Source: Acherontichlamydia pituitae (GTDB lineage: Bacteria; Chlamydiota; Chlamydiia; Chlamydiales; Rhabdochlamydiaceae). From it: DNA of 64,000 nucleotides. The translations under genes were made by a program, and so were the position numbers. Below, one piece after another: positions 57,129 to 64,000 of this stretch. The notes under the pieces are model-generated. The model was not told the origin of the DNA. It saw nothing but the letters and a program-made list of their open reading frames with translations, and did not search any database. Each line of letters opens with the position of its first letter. The stretch's first letter is position 1. The DNA lies in NCBI GenBank assembly GCA_019634675.1, contig JAHCAX010000001.1, positions 868,001 to 932,000 on the forward strand. Direction: 5' to 3'.

Positions 57129-58307
57129 TCATGAGAACAATTGCAGCACATATTTGGCTGCTTCCTGGCTAGCATTGCCATCGCCGAGCTGATCTTTGAG
57201 AGCTTGGCAGGAGGCTTTGCAGATCCTCCTTTCCGTTCCTTCGATCAAGGCTGAGATCTTTTGATAGAGGTTTTTTTCTGTGAAGTTCGGCCCGAAAAGC
57301 TCAGGGAACACTTCTGAATTGGCAATGATGTTGACGAGGCAGTAAAAAGGGAGGCGGATCTTAAGGACGTCCCGTGCTATAAACAGATCGAGCGCAGAGA
57401 TGGCGTATGTGACCACAGTGGGAACTCCATGCAGAGCAAGCTCTAGGGTGACAGTTCCCGACTTTGCAATTGCAGCGTGTGCAGCGCGCATTAGTTCATA
57501 AGTCCTGTCTTGGGGAACTAGTTGCAGTTTATCCTTCCATCCTTGCTTTTCCACAATCTCTTCGATAAGAGGACGGTATTTCTCGTCTGAAACGGAAAGG
57601 GCGAACGCCAGCTCGGGATTGTCATATTTAAGCCGGGAACAAACTTGGAGCTGCAGAGCGAGATTTCTTTCAAGCTCTTTTCTGCGGCTTCCAGGAAAAA
57701 TGGCGAGGATCTTTTTATCTTGTGGAAAAGGAAAGGGAAGGTAGGTGTGGTCTTTGATCCGTTGGACCAAGGGGTGTCCGACATACTCGACGCGAAGGCC
57801 GGTATCGGCAAAATAGCTTTTTTCAAAGGGGAGGATCGTCAAGAGCAGGTCGAGGTGTTTTGCCATGAGGGGGATCCGTTTTTTTCCCCAGGCCCAAACA
57901 GAGGGGCAGATGTAATGGCAGAGTTTTCCTTGGAACCCTTTTTTTCTTAAATGCTTTGCCATGCGCAAATTAAAGCCGGGATAGTCAATAAAAAGGACGG
58001 CCTTGGGCTTTAAGGTAAGGATCTGGTCTGAGACAAAGTAGAATTGGCGCATCAGCTTAGGCAATGCTAAAAACACATCGACGAAGCCCATCACTTGAAA
58101 TTCTTCCATCGGAAGGACGCAGTTCAGTCCTGCAGCGCGCATTTTCGGCCCTCCGACACCAAAGATACGGAGCGTTGGTGAGAGCTGCTTTAAGGCTTCG
58201 AGGATTTTTTCGCCGTGCAGATCAGCGCTCTTTTCTCCAACAAAGATAAACAGACCGCACTCCGTTAGTTTTTCTGAATGTGGACTGGCTGCCCGGTTAG
58301 CGCCCAA
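57129..58307 (-). CDS. lpxB: Lipid-A-disaccharide synthase
   Basis: A 392-residue enzyme if started at the TTG at 58307 (AGGTG eight bases upstream), close to E. coli LpxB (382). A CTG at 58253 behind GGAG is the other option. The GT19 features are GLFIFVGEKSADLHGEKIL at the start, GVGGPKMRAAGL, IDYPGFNLRMAKHLRKKG, CPSVWAWGKKR and the donor-site AAIAKSGTVTLELAL. It joins UDP-diacylglucosamine and lipid X in lipid A synthesis. The reading frame is open for 87 more codons upstream, but that part is made of repeats read in two frames (see findings). Confidence 0.85.
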   Translation of the reverse strand: MGANRAASPHSEKLTECGLFIFVGEKSADLHGEKILEALKQLSPTLRIFGVGGPKMRAAGLNCVLPMEEFQVMGFVDVFLALPKLMRQFYFVSDQILTLKPKAVLFIDYPGFNLRMAKHLRKKGFQGKLCHYICPSVWAWGKKRIPLMAKHLDLLLTILPFEKSYFADTGLRVEYVGHPLVQRIKDHTYLPFPFPQDKKILAIFPGSRRKELERNLALQLQVCSRLKYDNPELAFALSVSDEKYRPLIEEIVEKQGWKDKLQLVPQDRTYELMRAAHAAIAKSGTVTLELALHGVPTVVTYAISALDLFIARDVLKIRLPFYCLVNIIANSEVFPELFGPNFTEKNLYQKISALIEGTERRICKASCQALKDQLGDGNASQEAAKYVLQLFS

Positions 58308-58311
58308 GGAC

Positions 58312-58498
58312 GCTTCACCTGTTACGCACTGCGAAGGTTCCCCGAACCTTCTCGTGTTTCCACAGCCTAATCGATCCTCATCCTCACCCTTCCCACGCGG
58401 GGAAGGGCTTCGTCTGTCGGGACCAGTTCGCAGCCAAGGCTGCTTCACCTGCTCCTCACTGCGAAGGTTCACAGAACCTTCTCGTGTATTCGCAGCCT
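58312..58498. repeat. Two 57-bp direct repeats and nested hairpins upstream of lpxB
   Basis: Copies at 58312-58368 and 58442-58498 share GCTTCACCTG, CACTGCGAAGGTTC, GAACCTTCTCGTGT and CAGCCT, with a few substitutions. Each contains the stem GAAGGTTC/GAACCTTC. Between them are the stem CCCTTCCC/GGGGAAGGG and GCAGCC/GGCTGC. CACAGCCTAATCGA (58361-58374) is inverted at 58498-58511. This looks like a REP/MITE-type cluster between the hydrolase gene and lpxB. Confidence 0.85.
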
Positions 58499-58557
58499 CG
58501 ATTAGGCTGTGTCTCGCAGAGTCCAAATTCAGAAAACCTTCCTGCATGCGGTTTAGG

Positions 58558-59343
58558 TCACACGACATCGATTGCGCCTAGTCTTTCTGCGATCCATTGA
58601 GCGCCATTATGGAAGACCTCTTTTCCTGTCCCATGCCCTTGATGGCCGATGGAGGGGCCGACGATCAGTTCGATCTGGGGAGAACGGAGCTTTTTTTCTA
58701 ACGCTTTTTGCGCCGCCTTTTCAACGAAGTCGAAGCAGTTTCTCGTTCCTACCCGGGTGTCGAGGTTCCCGATGTAGAAGCGGATGTTCCTGTCCCAAAC
58801 TTTATCGACGAGGTTTTCAAGGTCGAGCTCATTGGTCAGAGGGAGGTCTGGAATTTCTTGAAATTCTTTAATGGCGGATAATTTGGTCAGCGGGGCAAAG
58901 CCGACAATCCAGCGAAAGTGGGGAATTTGAGCGGCAGCGTGGGTCGCAATAAAGGCTCCTCGCGACAGGCCCATTGTTCCCAGTCGGTCAGGCAATAAGA
59001 TCCCTTGATGGATGAGGCCTTCCACGGCGCATTGCACCTTGTCGATGAATTCCCGAATGAAGTTGCGGCCGGAAGCGATCTCTTTTGCCCAGATGGTCAT
59101 GGCTTGCGTCGCAGGGAGCTGGTACCCGTGTCCGGGCAGCGTCAATGAAAAGATGCGCATGGGCAGGCCGGAAAGGTAGGCTGCGGGTTGGTTAAAGGGG
59201 TCTTGGCACAAGCTCTCTTCGGAGGAAAGGGCAAAGTAAAATAGAGCAGGAAGGGGTCCTTCCGAAATATCGGGCCCTAAATAGGCGACTTGGATATCTG
59301 CGTCCAGATCGAGGGTATTGAGGGTCAAGTCGTTGTCGAGCAT
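58558..59343 (-). CDS. Alpha/beta-hydrolase (esterase/dienelactone-hydrolase-like)
   Basis: A 261-residue protein with nucleophile elbow MGLSRGAF (GxSxG) near residue 130, acid residue in YIGNLDTRVG near 195 and His in GHQGHGTG near 240, a complete triad. SLTLPGHGYQ gives the oxyanion-loop HG. No signal peptide. It lies 3 bp after pcnB, so it is co-transcribed; downstream lie the repeats and lpxB. In C. trachomatis pcnB and lpxB are adjacent, so this gene is an addition. Substrate unknown. Confidence 0.82.
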   Translation of the reverse strand: MLDNDLTLNTLDLDADIQVAYLGPDISEGPLPALFYFALSSEESLCQDPFNQPAAYLSGLPMRIFSLTLPGHGYQLPATQAMTIWAKEIASGRNFIREFIDKVQCAVEGLIHQGILLPDRLGTMGLSRGAFIATHAAAQIPHFRWIVGFAPLTKLSAIKEFQEIPDLPLTNELDLENLVDKVWDRNIRFYIGNLDTRVGTRNCFDFVEKAAQKALEKKLRSPQIELIVGPSIGHQGHGTGKEVFHNGAQWIAERLGAIDVV

Positions 59344-59346
59344 TGA

Positions 59347-60579
59347 TCACTCCCTGGATGGTTTTCTCCTGCGCCTGCGTTTGCGCCGGACGGGTTGGTC
59401 TGGAGAACTCACTGCATCGTGCCATTCTTGATATGTTTTTTGCAAAGCGGGCTGTATGCAGCAGCGGACCTCTAAAAATTTGAGGGCCTTTGGGAATTCA
59501 GGATCGTTGGGGATCCGGATTTTCCGATTTTTTTTCTTGTCGAGCGGCGTCAGCCGGTACTGGGACGTTAAAATTGAGGCGAGCGTTCCGCGGATCCTGC
59601 GGGGAATGTGGAAGAAGGGATGGAAGACCTCGTCGATCTGGTGGTGGACCTCTTGGTAGATCTCTCCTAAATGGGGAATTTTTTCCCGGTCGACGTAGCG
59701 TACTTGGAACCGCTTTTCAAGCAGAGGGAAGACAAGGCAGGCAAGAAGGATTGCGCGGTCGAGGGGCTGATTGGGAGGAGCATGGAAGGTCGTATCGATC
59801 TCCTGCAAGTAAGGATAGACCTCCTCGCCTTCGGATGATTCTAAATACTCTCCTAAAACGGGCATAAGCAAGTGAAGCATCCCATGTTCGGTCATCAATC
59901 GGAAGAATGCTTCCGATGCGCTCGATTCGAGCATGCGGAGCAGTTCTTCTTGAACGCGCGCTGGAGAACTTTTGACGATCTCGCTGCGGCATTCGAGAAG
60001 GGCGATACGCGATGGAGGGTCGACATCAAATCCAAAACGGGCTTGGAACTTGATCAAGCGGAGCATTCTTACTGGATCTTGACGAAAGCGGATAAAGGGC
60101 TGTCCAATTGTGCGCAAGATCTTTTTTTGGATGTCCGGATAGCCGCCGACGTAATCGATGATCGTTTGGTTTGCAGGGTCGTAGAACAAACCATTAATGG
60201 TGAAATCGCGGCGCTTCACATCTTCTTCGGGAGATCCCCATTTGTTGTCGCGGATGATGAGCTCATCGGTCTCAGTGTCGCCCGAACGGAATGTGGCGAC
60301 CTCGATTACTTTTTGCCCAAACCGGATGTGCGCAAGACGAAATCTACGGCCGATGAGGATGCAATTGCGGAATAATTTTTTGATCTGCTCAGGTTCTGCA
60401 GATGTGGAGATATCGAAGTCTTTGGGTTTTTGATCGAGAAGCAGGTCCCGCACGCTTCCTCCCACAAGGTAAGCGGTAAATCCTGAGGCGCGCAACTTTT
60501 CCATTACATAAAGCGCGTCGGGATCGACTTTGCTAATGGGAAGCTGATGTTTTTCAAAAGGATAGATCTTCTGTTCCAC
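59347..60579 (-). CDS. pcnB: Poly(A) polymerase / tRNA nucleotidyltransferase family (PcnB type)
   Basis: A 410-residue class II nucleotidyltransferase. YLVGGSVRDLLLDQKPKDFDI is the active-site GGxxRD...DxD; RRDFTINGLFYD and RFRQDPVRMLRLIKFQARF follow. The Arg/Lys-rich tail (RRKRRRRRKP) and FRNCILIGRRFRLAHI segment favour poly(A) polymerase I over CCA-adding enzyme; poly(A) tails promote mRNA decay. The start is a GTG at 60579 after AAGGGTG. Leads the operon with the hydrolase and lpxB. Confidence 0.88.
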   Translation of the reverse strand: MEQKIYPFEKHQLPISKVDPDALYVMEKLRASGFTAYLVGGSVRDLLLDQKPKDFDISTSAEPEQIKKLFRNCILIGRRFRLAHIRFGQKVIEVATFRSGDTETDELIIRDNKWGSPEEDVKRRDFTINGLFYDPANQTIIDYVGGYPDIQKKILRTIGQPFIRFRQDPVRMLRLIKFQARFGFDVDPPSRIALLECRSEIVKSSPARVQEELLRMLESSASEAFFRLMTEHGMLHLLMPVLGEYLESSEGEEVYPYLQEIDTTFHAPPNQPLDRAILLACLVFPLLEKRFQVRYVDREKIPHLGEIYQEVHHQIDEVFHPFFHIPRRIRGTLASILTSQYRLTPLDKKKNRKIRIPNDPEFPKALKFLEVRCCIQPALQKTYQEWHDAVSSPDQPVRRKRRRRRKPSRE

Positions 60580-60689
60580 TTCACCCTTTTTGGGATGGTT
60601 AATTTGAAAAATTAAGAAATGTCCATTCTATCCGATCGGCTCGTATAAAGTCAAGGGGATGAGAACCCTACATCTTGTGACTAAGAGGT

Positions 60690-61148
60690 TTAAAATCGGT
60701 TCTTTTCCAAGAATGCATTTTTCCAATGATAACTGTCGAGCAAGCCATCCAGAGGTCTGTCTAAAAGATGGTAAGCGATGTACAACGCCTCCAAGGATGC
60801 CAGCCCCCGATGGGGATCGGAGCAGTCCTCTTGCCGCCTCGGGTATGCGGTGATGTATTCAGATGGAATGCTCCGGCATTCAAAGAGATGAGGCTTCTGC
60901 AGTTGCCGGAACATGGTCTGTGCATGGCGCCAGGTGCCGTCGATGAGGAAAAGACCGTGCTGCGCATCCATGGAAGTCAGCGGCGGCCCATCAAGCGTCA
61001 GCAAGACATATCCCGTCAGATCGGGAAGATTGTCTTTAGGATAAGTGAAGAACCGCATGTCTTCTCGGGACTCAAGACCTCTTAAACTGCACTTTTTCAA
61101 GTTCTCTTTCCGGTGGCGTAAAATAATTGTAGGCGGAAATGTTTTCAT
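60690..61148 (-). CDS. DTW/Tsr3-like aminocarboxypropyltransferase domain protein
   Basis: A 152-residue single-domain protein. LIDGTWRHAQTMFRQL corresponds to the D(A/T)TW motif and YPRRQEDCSDPHRGLASLEAL to the C-terminal Y.RR...P...STLEA motif of the DTW/Tsr3 group, which transfers the 3-amino-3-carboxypropyl group of SAM to tRNA uridine or rRNA. It is shorter than bacterial DTW enzymes and lacks their N-terminal Cys cluster. The RNA target is unknown. Divergent from the thioredoxin-like gene. Confidence 0.68.
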   Translation of the reverse strand: MKTFPPTIILRHRKENLKKCSLRGLESREDMRFFTYPKDNLPDLTGYVLLTLDGPPLTSMDAQHGLFLIDGTWRHAQTMFRQLQKPHLFECRSIPSEYITAYPRRQEDCSDPHRGLASLEALYIAYHLLDRPLDGLLDSYHWKNAFLEKNRF

Positions 61149-61164
61149 TTTCTATAGAGGGAAT

Positions 61165-61200
61165 TAAATAGGGCAAAATATTAATTCAATCCCCTATTTA
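61165..61200. repeat. Inverted repeat TAAATAGGG / CCCTATTTA
   Basis: Nine-base arms at 61165-61173 and 61192-61200 in the 64-bp spacer between divergent DTW-like and thioredoxin-like genes, placed 13 bp before the latter's start. It may be an operator or leader hairpin. Confidence 0.5.
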
Positions 61201-61212
61201 TTTCAACAAGCT

Positions 61213-62235
61213 ATGTATTTTCATTACTTGTTAATTATTTTAACCTTTTTTCTCTTTAATTTAGGACATTCTGCTCCTGAAAGTTCTCTTCTTTCAATCG
61301 ATCCCCAGCAAAAGCAAAGCATCCCTCTTTCTCCGATCTGGTCGCAAGAATTGGACAAAGCCTTTCTCCAAGCGCAGGAAGAACAAAAGATCCTGATCGT
61401 CGCTTTTTTAGGGGACGGTTGGTGCCCATGGGCTGAAAAAATAAAGAACGATGTCTTGAATGCTCCAGAATTTTTGAAAAGCCTTAAAGGGGTGGCGCTT
61501 TGCGCTGCAGTGAATTTAGATGAGGAAGAATCGGAGCGCAATAAAGAGCTGCGCGACATTTTCCATATCGACCAGTCGCCGACAATTGTCCTCTTCGACT
61601 ATTCCCAAGAAGAGATCGCCCGCTTGGGCTTTCTTCCTCTTTCCGCTAAAGATTTTGCTGCGCAGATCCTTGCGCTGGCGCAGGATTTTGAAGAGGTGAT
61701 CGCTTTTTTAAAAAATCCCAAAGCAGCGAGCTCGGAAGAAAGGATCACTCAGCTCTATCTGAATGCCAAAAAGCTCTCGTCCAAATCCTATCTCGATCAG
61801 CTCATGCAAATCGGGCTAAAAAAAGAAAAAGGTTCATTTTTCATCCTTGAAAAATATGCCCAAGTGCTGGAAAAGTCTAAATTTAAGTCAGAGGCTGTGC
61901 AAAAACTGCGCAAGGAACTGATGGACAAGGACCCTGACAACCGGATGGGGACCCAATTAAAAATGGCGGTCCTCGAATTTCAGAAACTGGGAGCAAAGGT
62001 CAAAGGGAAGAGGAGTATTTATAAAGCAGTTTCCCCTTTGGTCCATTTCGCTGAAAAGTTCGGAAAGAACGATCAGGAAAATTTATGGAAAGTCGAAATG
62101 ATGATCGCTCAATTCCTCTTCACTAAAAATGAACGGGAGCAGGCCCTTGTCCATGCCAAGGCTTCCTTGCAGGCTGCGCCTGAGAATGTGAAGCCTGAAG
62201 TGAAAGATGTGGTTGACTATATGACAGGATCGTAA
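61213..62235 (+). CDS. Secreted thioredoxin-fold protein with single active-site cysteine
   Basis: A 340-residue protein with a signal peptide (residues about 1-20, ending LGHSAP). Residues about 50-155 form a thioredoxin_7/DUF255-like domain; the active-site segment is FLGDGWCPWAEKI, where the second Cys of CxxC is replaced by Ala (CPWA). DQSPTIVLFD gives the cis-Pro. The C-terminal half is helical with TPR-like pairs (NEREQALVHAKASLQAAPEN). A single Cys suits isomerase or disulfide-binding roles rather than oxidation. Followed 36 bp later by the glycosyltransferase array. Confidence 0.78.
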   Translation: MYFHYLLIILTFFLFNLGHSAPESSLLSIDPQQKQSIPLSPIWSQELDKAFLQAQEEQKILIVAFLGDGWCPWAEKIKNDVLNAPEFLKSLKGVALCAAVNLDEEESERNKELRDIFHIDQSPTIVLFDYSQEEIARLGFLPLSAKDFAAQILALAQDFEEVIAFLKNPKAASSEERITQLYLNAKKLSSKSYLDQLMQIGLKKEKGSFFILEKYAQVLEKSKFKSEAVQKLRKELMDKDPDNRMGTQLKMAVLEFQKLGAKVKGKRSIYKAVSPLVHFAEKFGKNDQENLWKVEMMIAQFLFTKNEREQALVHAKASLQAAPENVKPEVKDVVDYMTGS

Positions 62236-62271
62236 TCGAAACTTAACCTCGACTTTGTACTTTTTAACGAC

Positions 62272-63057
62272 ATGTGGAAAGAAAGACCGACACTGCCGCA
62301 TGGGGTCCTATGCGGAACCGATTCTGATCAAGAATGGCTCCTCCCTTGGTGGTGGTCTCGCTTCAAAGACCATAATGATCTTCCAGTGACATTCTGCGAT
62401 TTTGGCATGTCGGCTGAAGCCCGCCGCTGGTGTGAAGAGAGGGGAGCTGTCATCGATATCGTTTTGGCCCCTTCGCTCATTGCCCCACAGGAAAAGATCC
62501 CGTCAGAGCTCATTGAAAAATGGGAATCGATCTATGGCCCTGCCGTTTGGAAGGCGCGCGGCAGCTGGTTCAAAAAACCATTGGCCCTCCTTTCAACGCC
62601 GTATCTCAAAACAATTTGGATCGATCTTGATTGCGAGATCTTAGCTTCGCTCTTAGAGCTATTTGAAACGTGCAATTCAGATCTTCCAATAGCCCTTGTG
62701 CGCGAGCCCATTTCATCCCACCTTCCCCGTTTTCATCCCGATATCAAGTACAACAGCGGAGTGATCGCCTACCAGCATGGCGCACCCTTCATTGAGATGT
62801 GGGCAGACGAAGCGGTTTGCTCCAACCACCTGTTTTGGGGGGATGATCCGTTATTGTCCCATCTGATCTCGAAAGAAAGATATGAAGTCAATGAGATCTC
62901 AGAGATTTGGAACTGGAGGATGAACTACGGATTTTGTATGAATGCAAAGATCTATCACTGGGTAGGCAGCGGCGGTAAAGGCTTTATTCGGGAAAGGGGC
63001 GGCATTAAGCCGGCGCTCGACTCTTTTTTTGCAGCCTGCGGCAAGGCAAAAGGATGA
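62272..63057 (+). CDS. GT-A-fold glycosyltransferase-like protein, tandem copy 1
   Basis: A 261-residue soluble protein. Motifs are GVLCGTDSDQEWLLPWWW at the start, KTIWIDLDCEILAS with a DxD-type DLD, and KYNSGVIAYQHGAPFIEMW, resembling the NSGV strand of GT8/glycogenin-type enzymes. HWVGSGGKGFI near the end supplies a His often used for metal binding. It is probably a nucleotide-sugar transferase; donor and acceptor are unknown. It shares most of these segments with copies 2 and 3, which follow at 4 bp and 1 bp spacing. Confidence 0.78.
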   Translation: MWKERPTLPHGVLCGTDSDQEWLLPWWWSRFKDHNDLPVTFCDFGMSAEARRWCEERGAVIDIVLAPSLIAPQEKIPSELIEKWESIYGPAVWKARGSWFKKPLALLSTPYLKTIWIDLDCEILASLLELFETCNSDLPIALVREPISSHLPRFHPDIKYNSGVIAYQHGAPFIEMWADEAVCSNHLFWGDDPLLSHLISKERYEVNEISEIWNWRMNYGFCMNAKIYHWVGSGGKGFIRERGGIKPALDSFFAACGKAKG

Positions 63058-63061
63058 TCTG

Positions 63062-63856
63062 ATGGACAAGGCGTGCACACAGTGGCAGTCGGAGCCAACT
63101 TATCCCAAAGGGATCATTTGCGGATCTGATGAAGCCCAGGAGTGGCTTCTTCCCTGGTGGTGGTCACGCTTGCGCGACCACAATGACCATCGGGTAGTCT
63201 TCTGTGATTTCGGAATGACGGAAGATGCGCTGAACTGGTGCCGTGAAAGAGGGGATGTGGTCAAGCTTTCAGTTTCATCCAAAGAGGCAGCTCATAAGGA
63301 GAGCTTTTCTTCTGATTTTATTGAAGTATGGGAGAAAAACTACACAGATGCTGTATGGAATTTGCGCCAGGTGTGGTTTAAAAAGCCCCTAGCTTGTCTG
63401 CATTCTCCGTTTCAACGGAGCATCTGGCTCGATCTTGATTGCGAAGTCTTAGGACCGCTTGACGAGCTATTCGATCTTTGCAGCAATGAAAGCCAGGTCG
63501 GAATAATGCGCGAATTTGCCAAGTCCCACCATCCCCGCTTTCATCATGAGGCGCTTTATAATAGCGGCGTGATCGTTTTCGAACATGGCGTTCCCCTCAT
63601 TGAAAAATGGGCTTGCGGCGCCATCGAACTAACGGACCAGTTTGGAGGCGACGATGTCCTGATTTCCCATTTGATTAATTCATTGAGGATCCCTGTCGAA
63701 GAGATTCCGGAAATTTATAATTGGCGCATTTCCCAAGGGATCAATCTTAATGCGGTGATCTGGCATTGGCATCGGGACGGAGGAAAAACATTCATCAGGA
63801 ACTTCGGCGGAATTAAACCTGCGCTAGAGCAGTTTAATCAGATAGGGAGAACCTAA
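63062..63856 (+). CDS. GT-A-fold glycosyltransferase-like protein, tandem copy 2
   Basis: A 264-residue paralogue of copy 1. GIICGSDEAQEWLLPWWW, RSIWLDLDCEVLGP (DLD), LYNSGVIVFEHGVPLIEKW and HWHRDGGKTFIRNFGG align directly. The ATG at 63062 begins 4 bp after the stop of copy 1 and follows AAAGGATGATC; an upstream TTG reading is less likely. The TAA overlaps the next ATG by one base (TAATG), so copies 2 and 3 are coupled. Confidence 0.78.
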   Translation: MDKACTQWQSEPTYPKGIICGSDEAQEWLLPWWWSRLRDHNDHRVVFCDFGMTEDALNWCRERGDVVKLSVSSKEAAHKESFSSDFIEVWEKNYTDAVWNLRQVWFKKPLACLHSPFQRSIWLDLDCEVLGPLDELFDLCSNESQVGIMREFAKSHHPRFHHEALYNSGVIVFEHGVPLIEKWACGAIELTDQFGGDDVLISHLINSLRIPVEEIPEIYNWRISQGINLNAVIWHWHRDGGKTFIRNFGGIKPALEQFNQIGRT

Positions 63857-64000
63857 TGCAAGAAGCTCCTGCACAATGGCTATCCATGCCGGTCTTTCCC
63901 AAAGGGATACTCTGCGGATCCGATGAGGCGCAGGAATGGCTTCTTCCTTGGTGGTGGTCGCGGCTGCGCGATCATAATGATCATCCGGTTGTGTTTTGCG
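63856..64000 (+). CDS. GT-A-fold glycosyltransferase-like protein, tandem copy 3, partial
   Basis: The first 48 codons of a third copy, cut by the window end. GILCGSDEAQEWLLPWWW and SRLRDHNDHPVVFC are nearly identical to copy 2 (closer to it than to copy 1), so copies 2 and 3 duplicated more recently. The array continues beyond the window. Confidence 0.85.
   Translation, partial: MQEAPAQWLSMPVFPKGILCGSDEAQEWLLPWWWSRLRDHNDHPVVFC

Noticed and set aside
1..64000. CRISPR array, prophage or complete insertion sequence
   Set aside because: No regularly spaced repeats, no transposase and no phage structural genes were seen; the only phage-like hint is the partial DUF6496-type gene at the left edge.

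Overview
The window is most likely from the chromosome of an environmental Chlamydiae member, closest in character to Waddlia-type organisms. The evidence is gene content and order. The run HAD hydrolase - truA - ispD - SWIB - prfB - GNAT - yebC matches, as I recall it, the Chlamydia trachomatis block CT464-CT457. Insulinase - plsB - RNase G - (phosphodiesterase) - plsX - rpmF matches CT806-CT811, and pcnB next to lpxB matches CT410-CT411. A bacterial SWIB protein, a plant-type glycerol-3-phosphate acyltransferase, and F-box and U-box proteins all fit this phylum. The genus is an inference from moderate GC content and the enlarged accessory set. No rRNA gene is present to settle it.

Layout. 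Positions 1-2.2 kb hold a partial small gene, an MFS transporter and recO. 2.2-4.4 kb has hairpin-rich spacer DNA and an F-box/beta-propeller-like protein. At 4.4-6.7 kb lie tRNA-Arg(TCG), an RlmN-type methyltransferase, a hibernation factor and an orphan restriction-R-like domain. 6.8-12.8 kb is a tightly coupled operon of two DUF115 (Maf-like) proteins, a MORN-repeat protein and an MsbA-like ABC exporter. It converges on an NtrC-type regulator across a 170-nt giant hairpin. 15.4-22.7 kb is an AT-richer block of effector-like genes (841-aa protein, U-box protein, coiled-coil protein, acidic-linker protein) ending at tRNA-Leu(CAA). 22.8-25.4 kb is a small metabolic operon (serine hydrolase, VOC protein, epimerase). 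25.4-31 kb holds the biotin genes bioB-F-D-A followed by a ferritin-like diiron protein, with a winged-helix/DUF6314 gene transcribed divergently.

32-42.5 kb contains an acyltransferase and the conserved HAD-to-yebC block, into which a large UGP3-like nucleotidyltransferase and a small membrane protein are inserted; prfB has the classical programmed frameshift. 42.7-48 kb holds a lipase-like protein and a membrane operon of two TVP38 proteins, a MerA-like flavoprotein and a CDP-alcohol phosphatidyltransferase. 48-61 kb is mostly housekeeping: M16 protease, phospholipid synthesis, RNase G, L32, lipid A synthesis and polyadenylation. 61.2-64 kb has a thioredoxin-like protein and a tandem array of at least three GT-A glycosyltransferases that runs off the window.

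The strongest candidates for something undescribed are: (1) the diiron protein translationally coupled to bioA, with a divergent candidate regulator and an operator-like palindrome; (2) the DUF115-MORN-DUF115-ABC operon in an organism group that generally lacks flagella; (3) the UGP3-like enzyme; and (4) a family of long hairpins at gene ends whose arms contain the stop codons.
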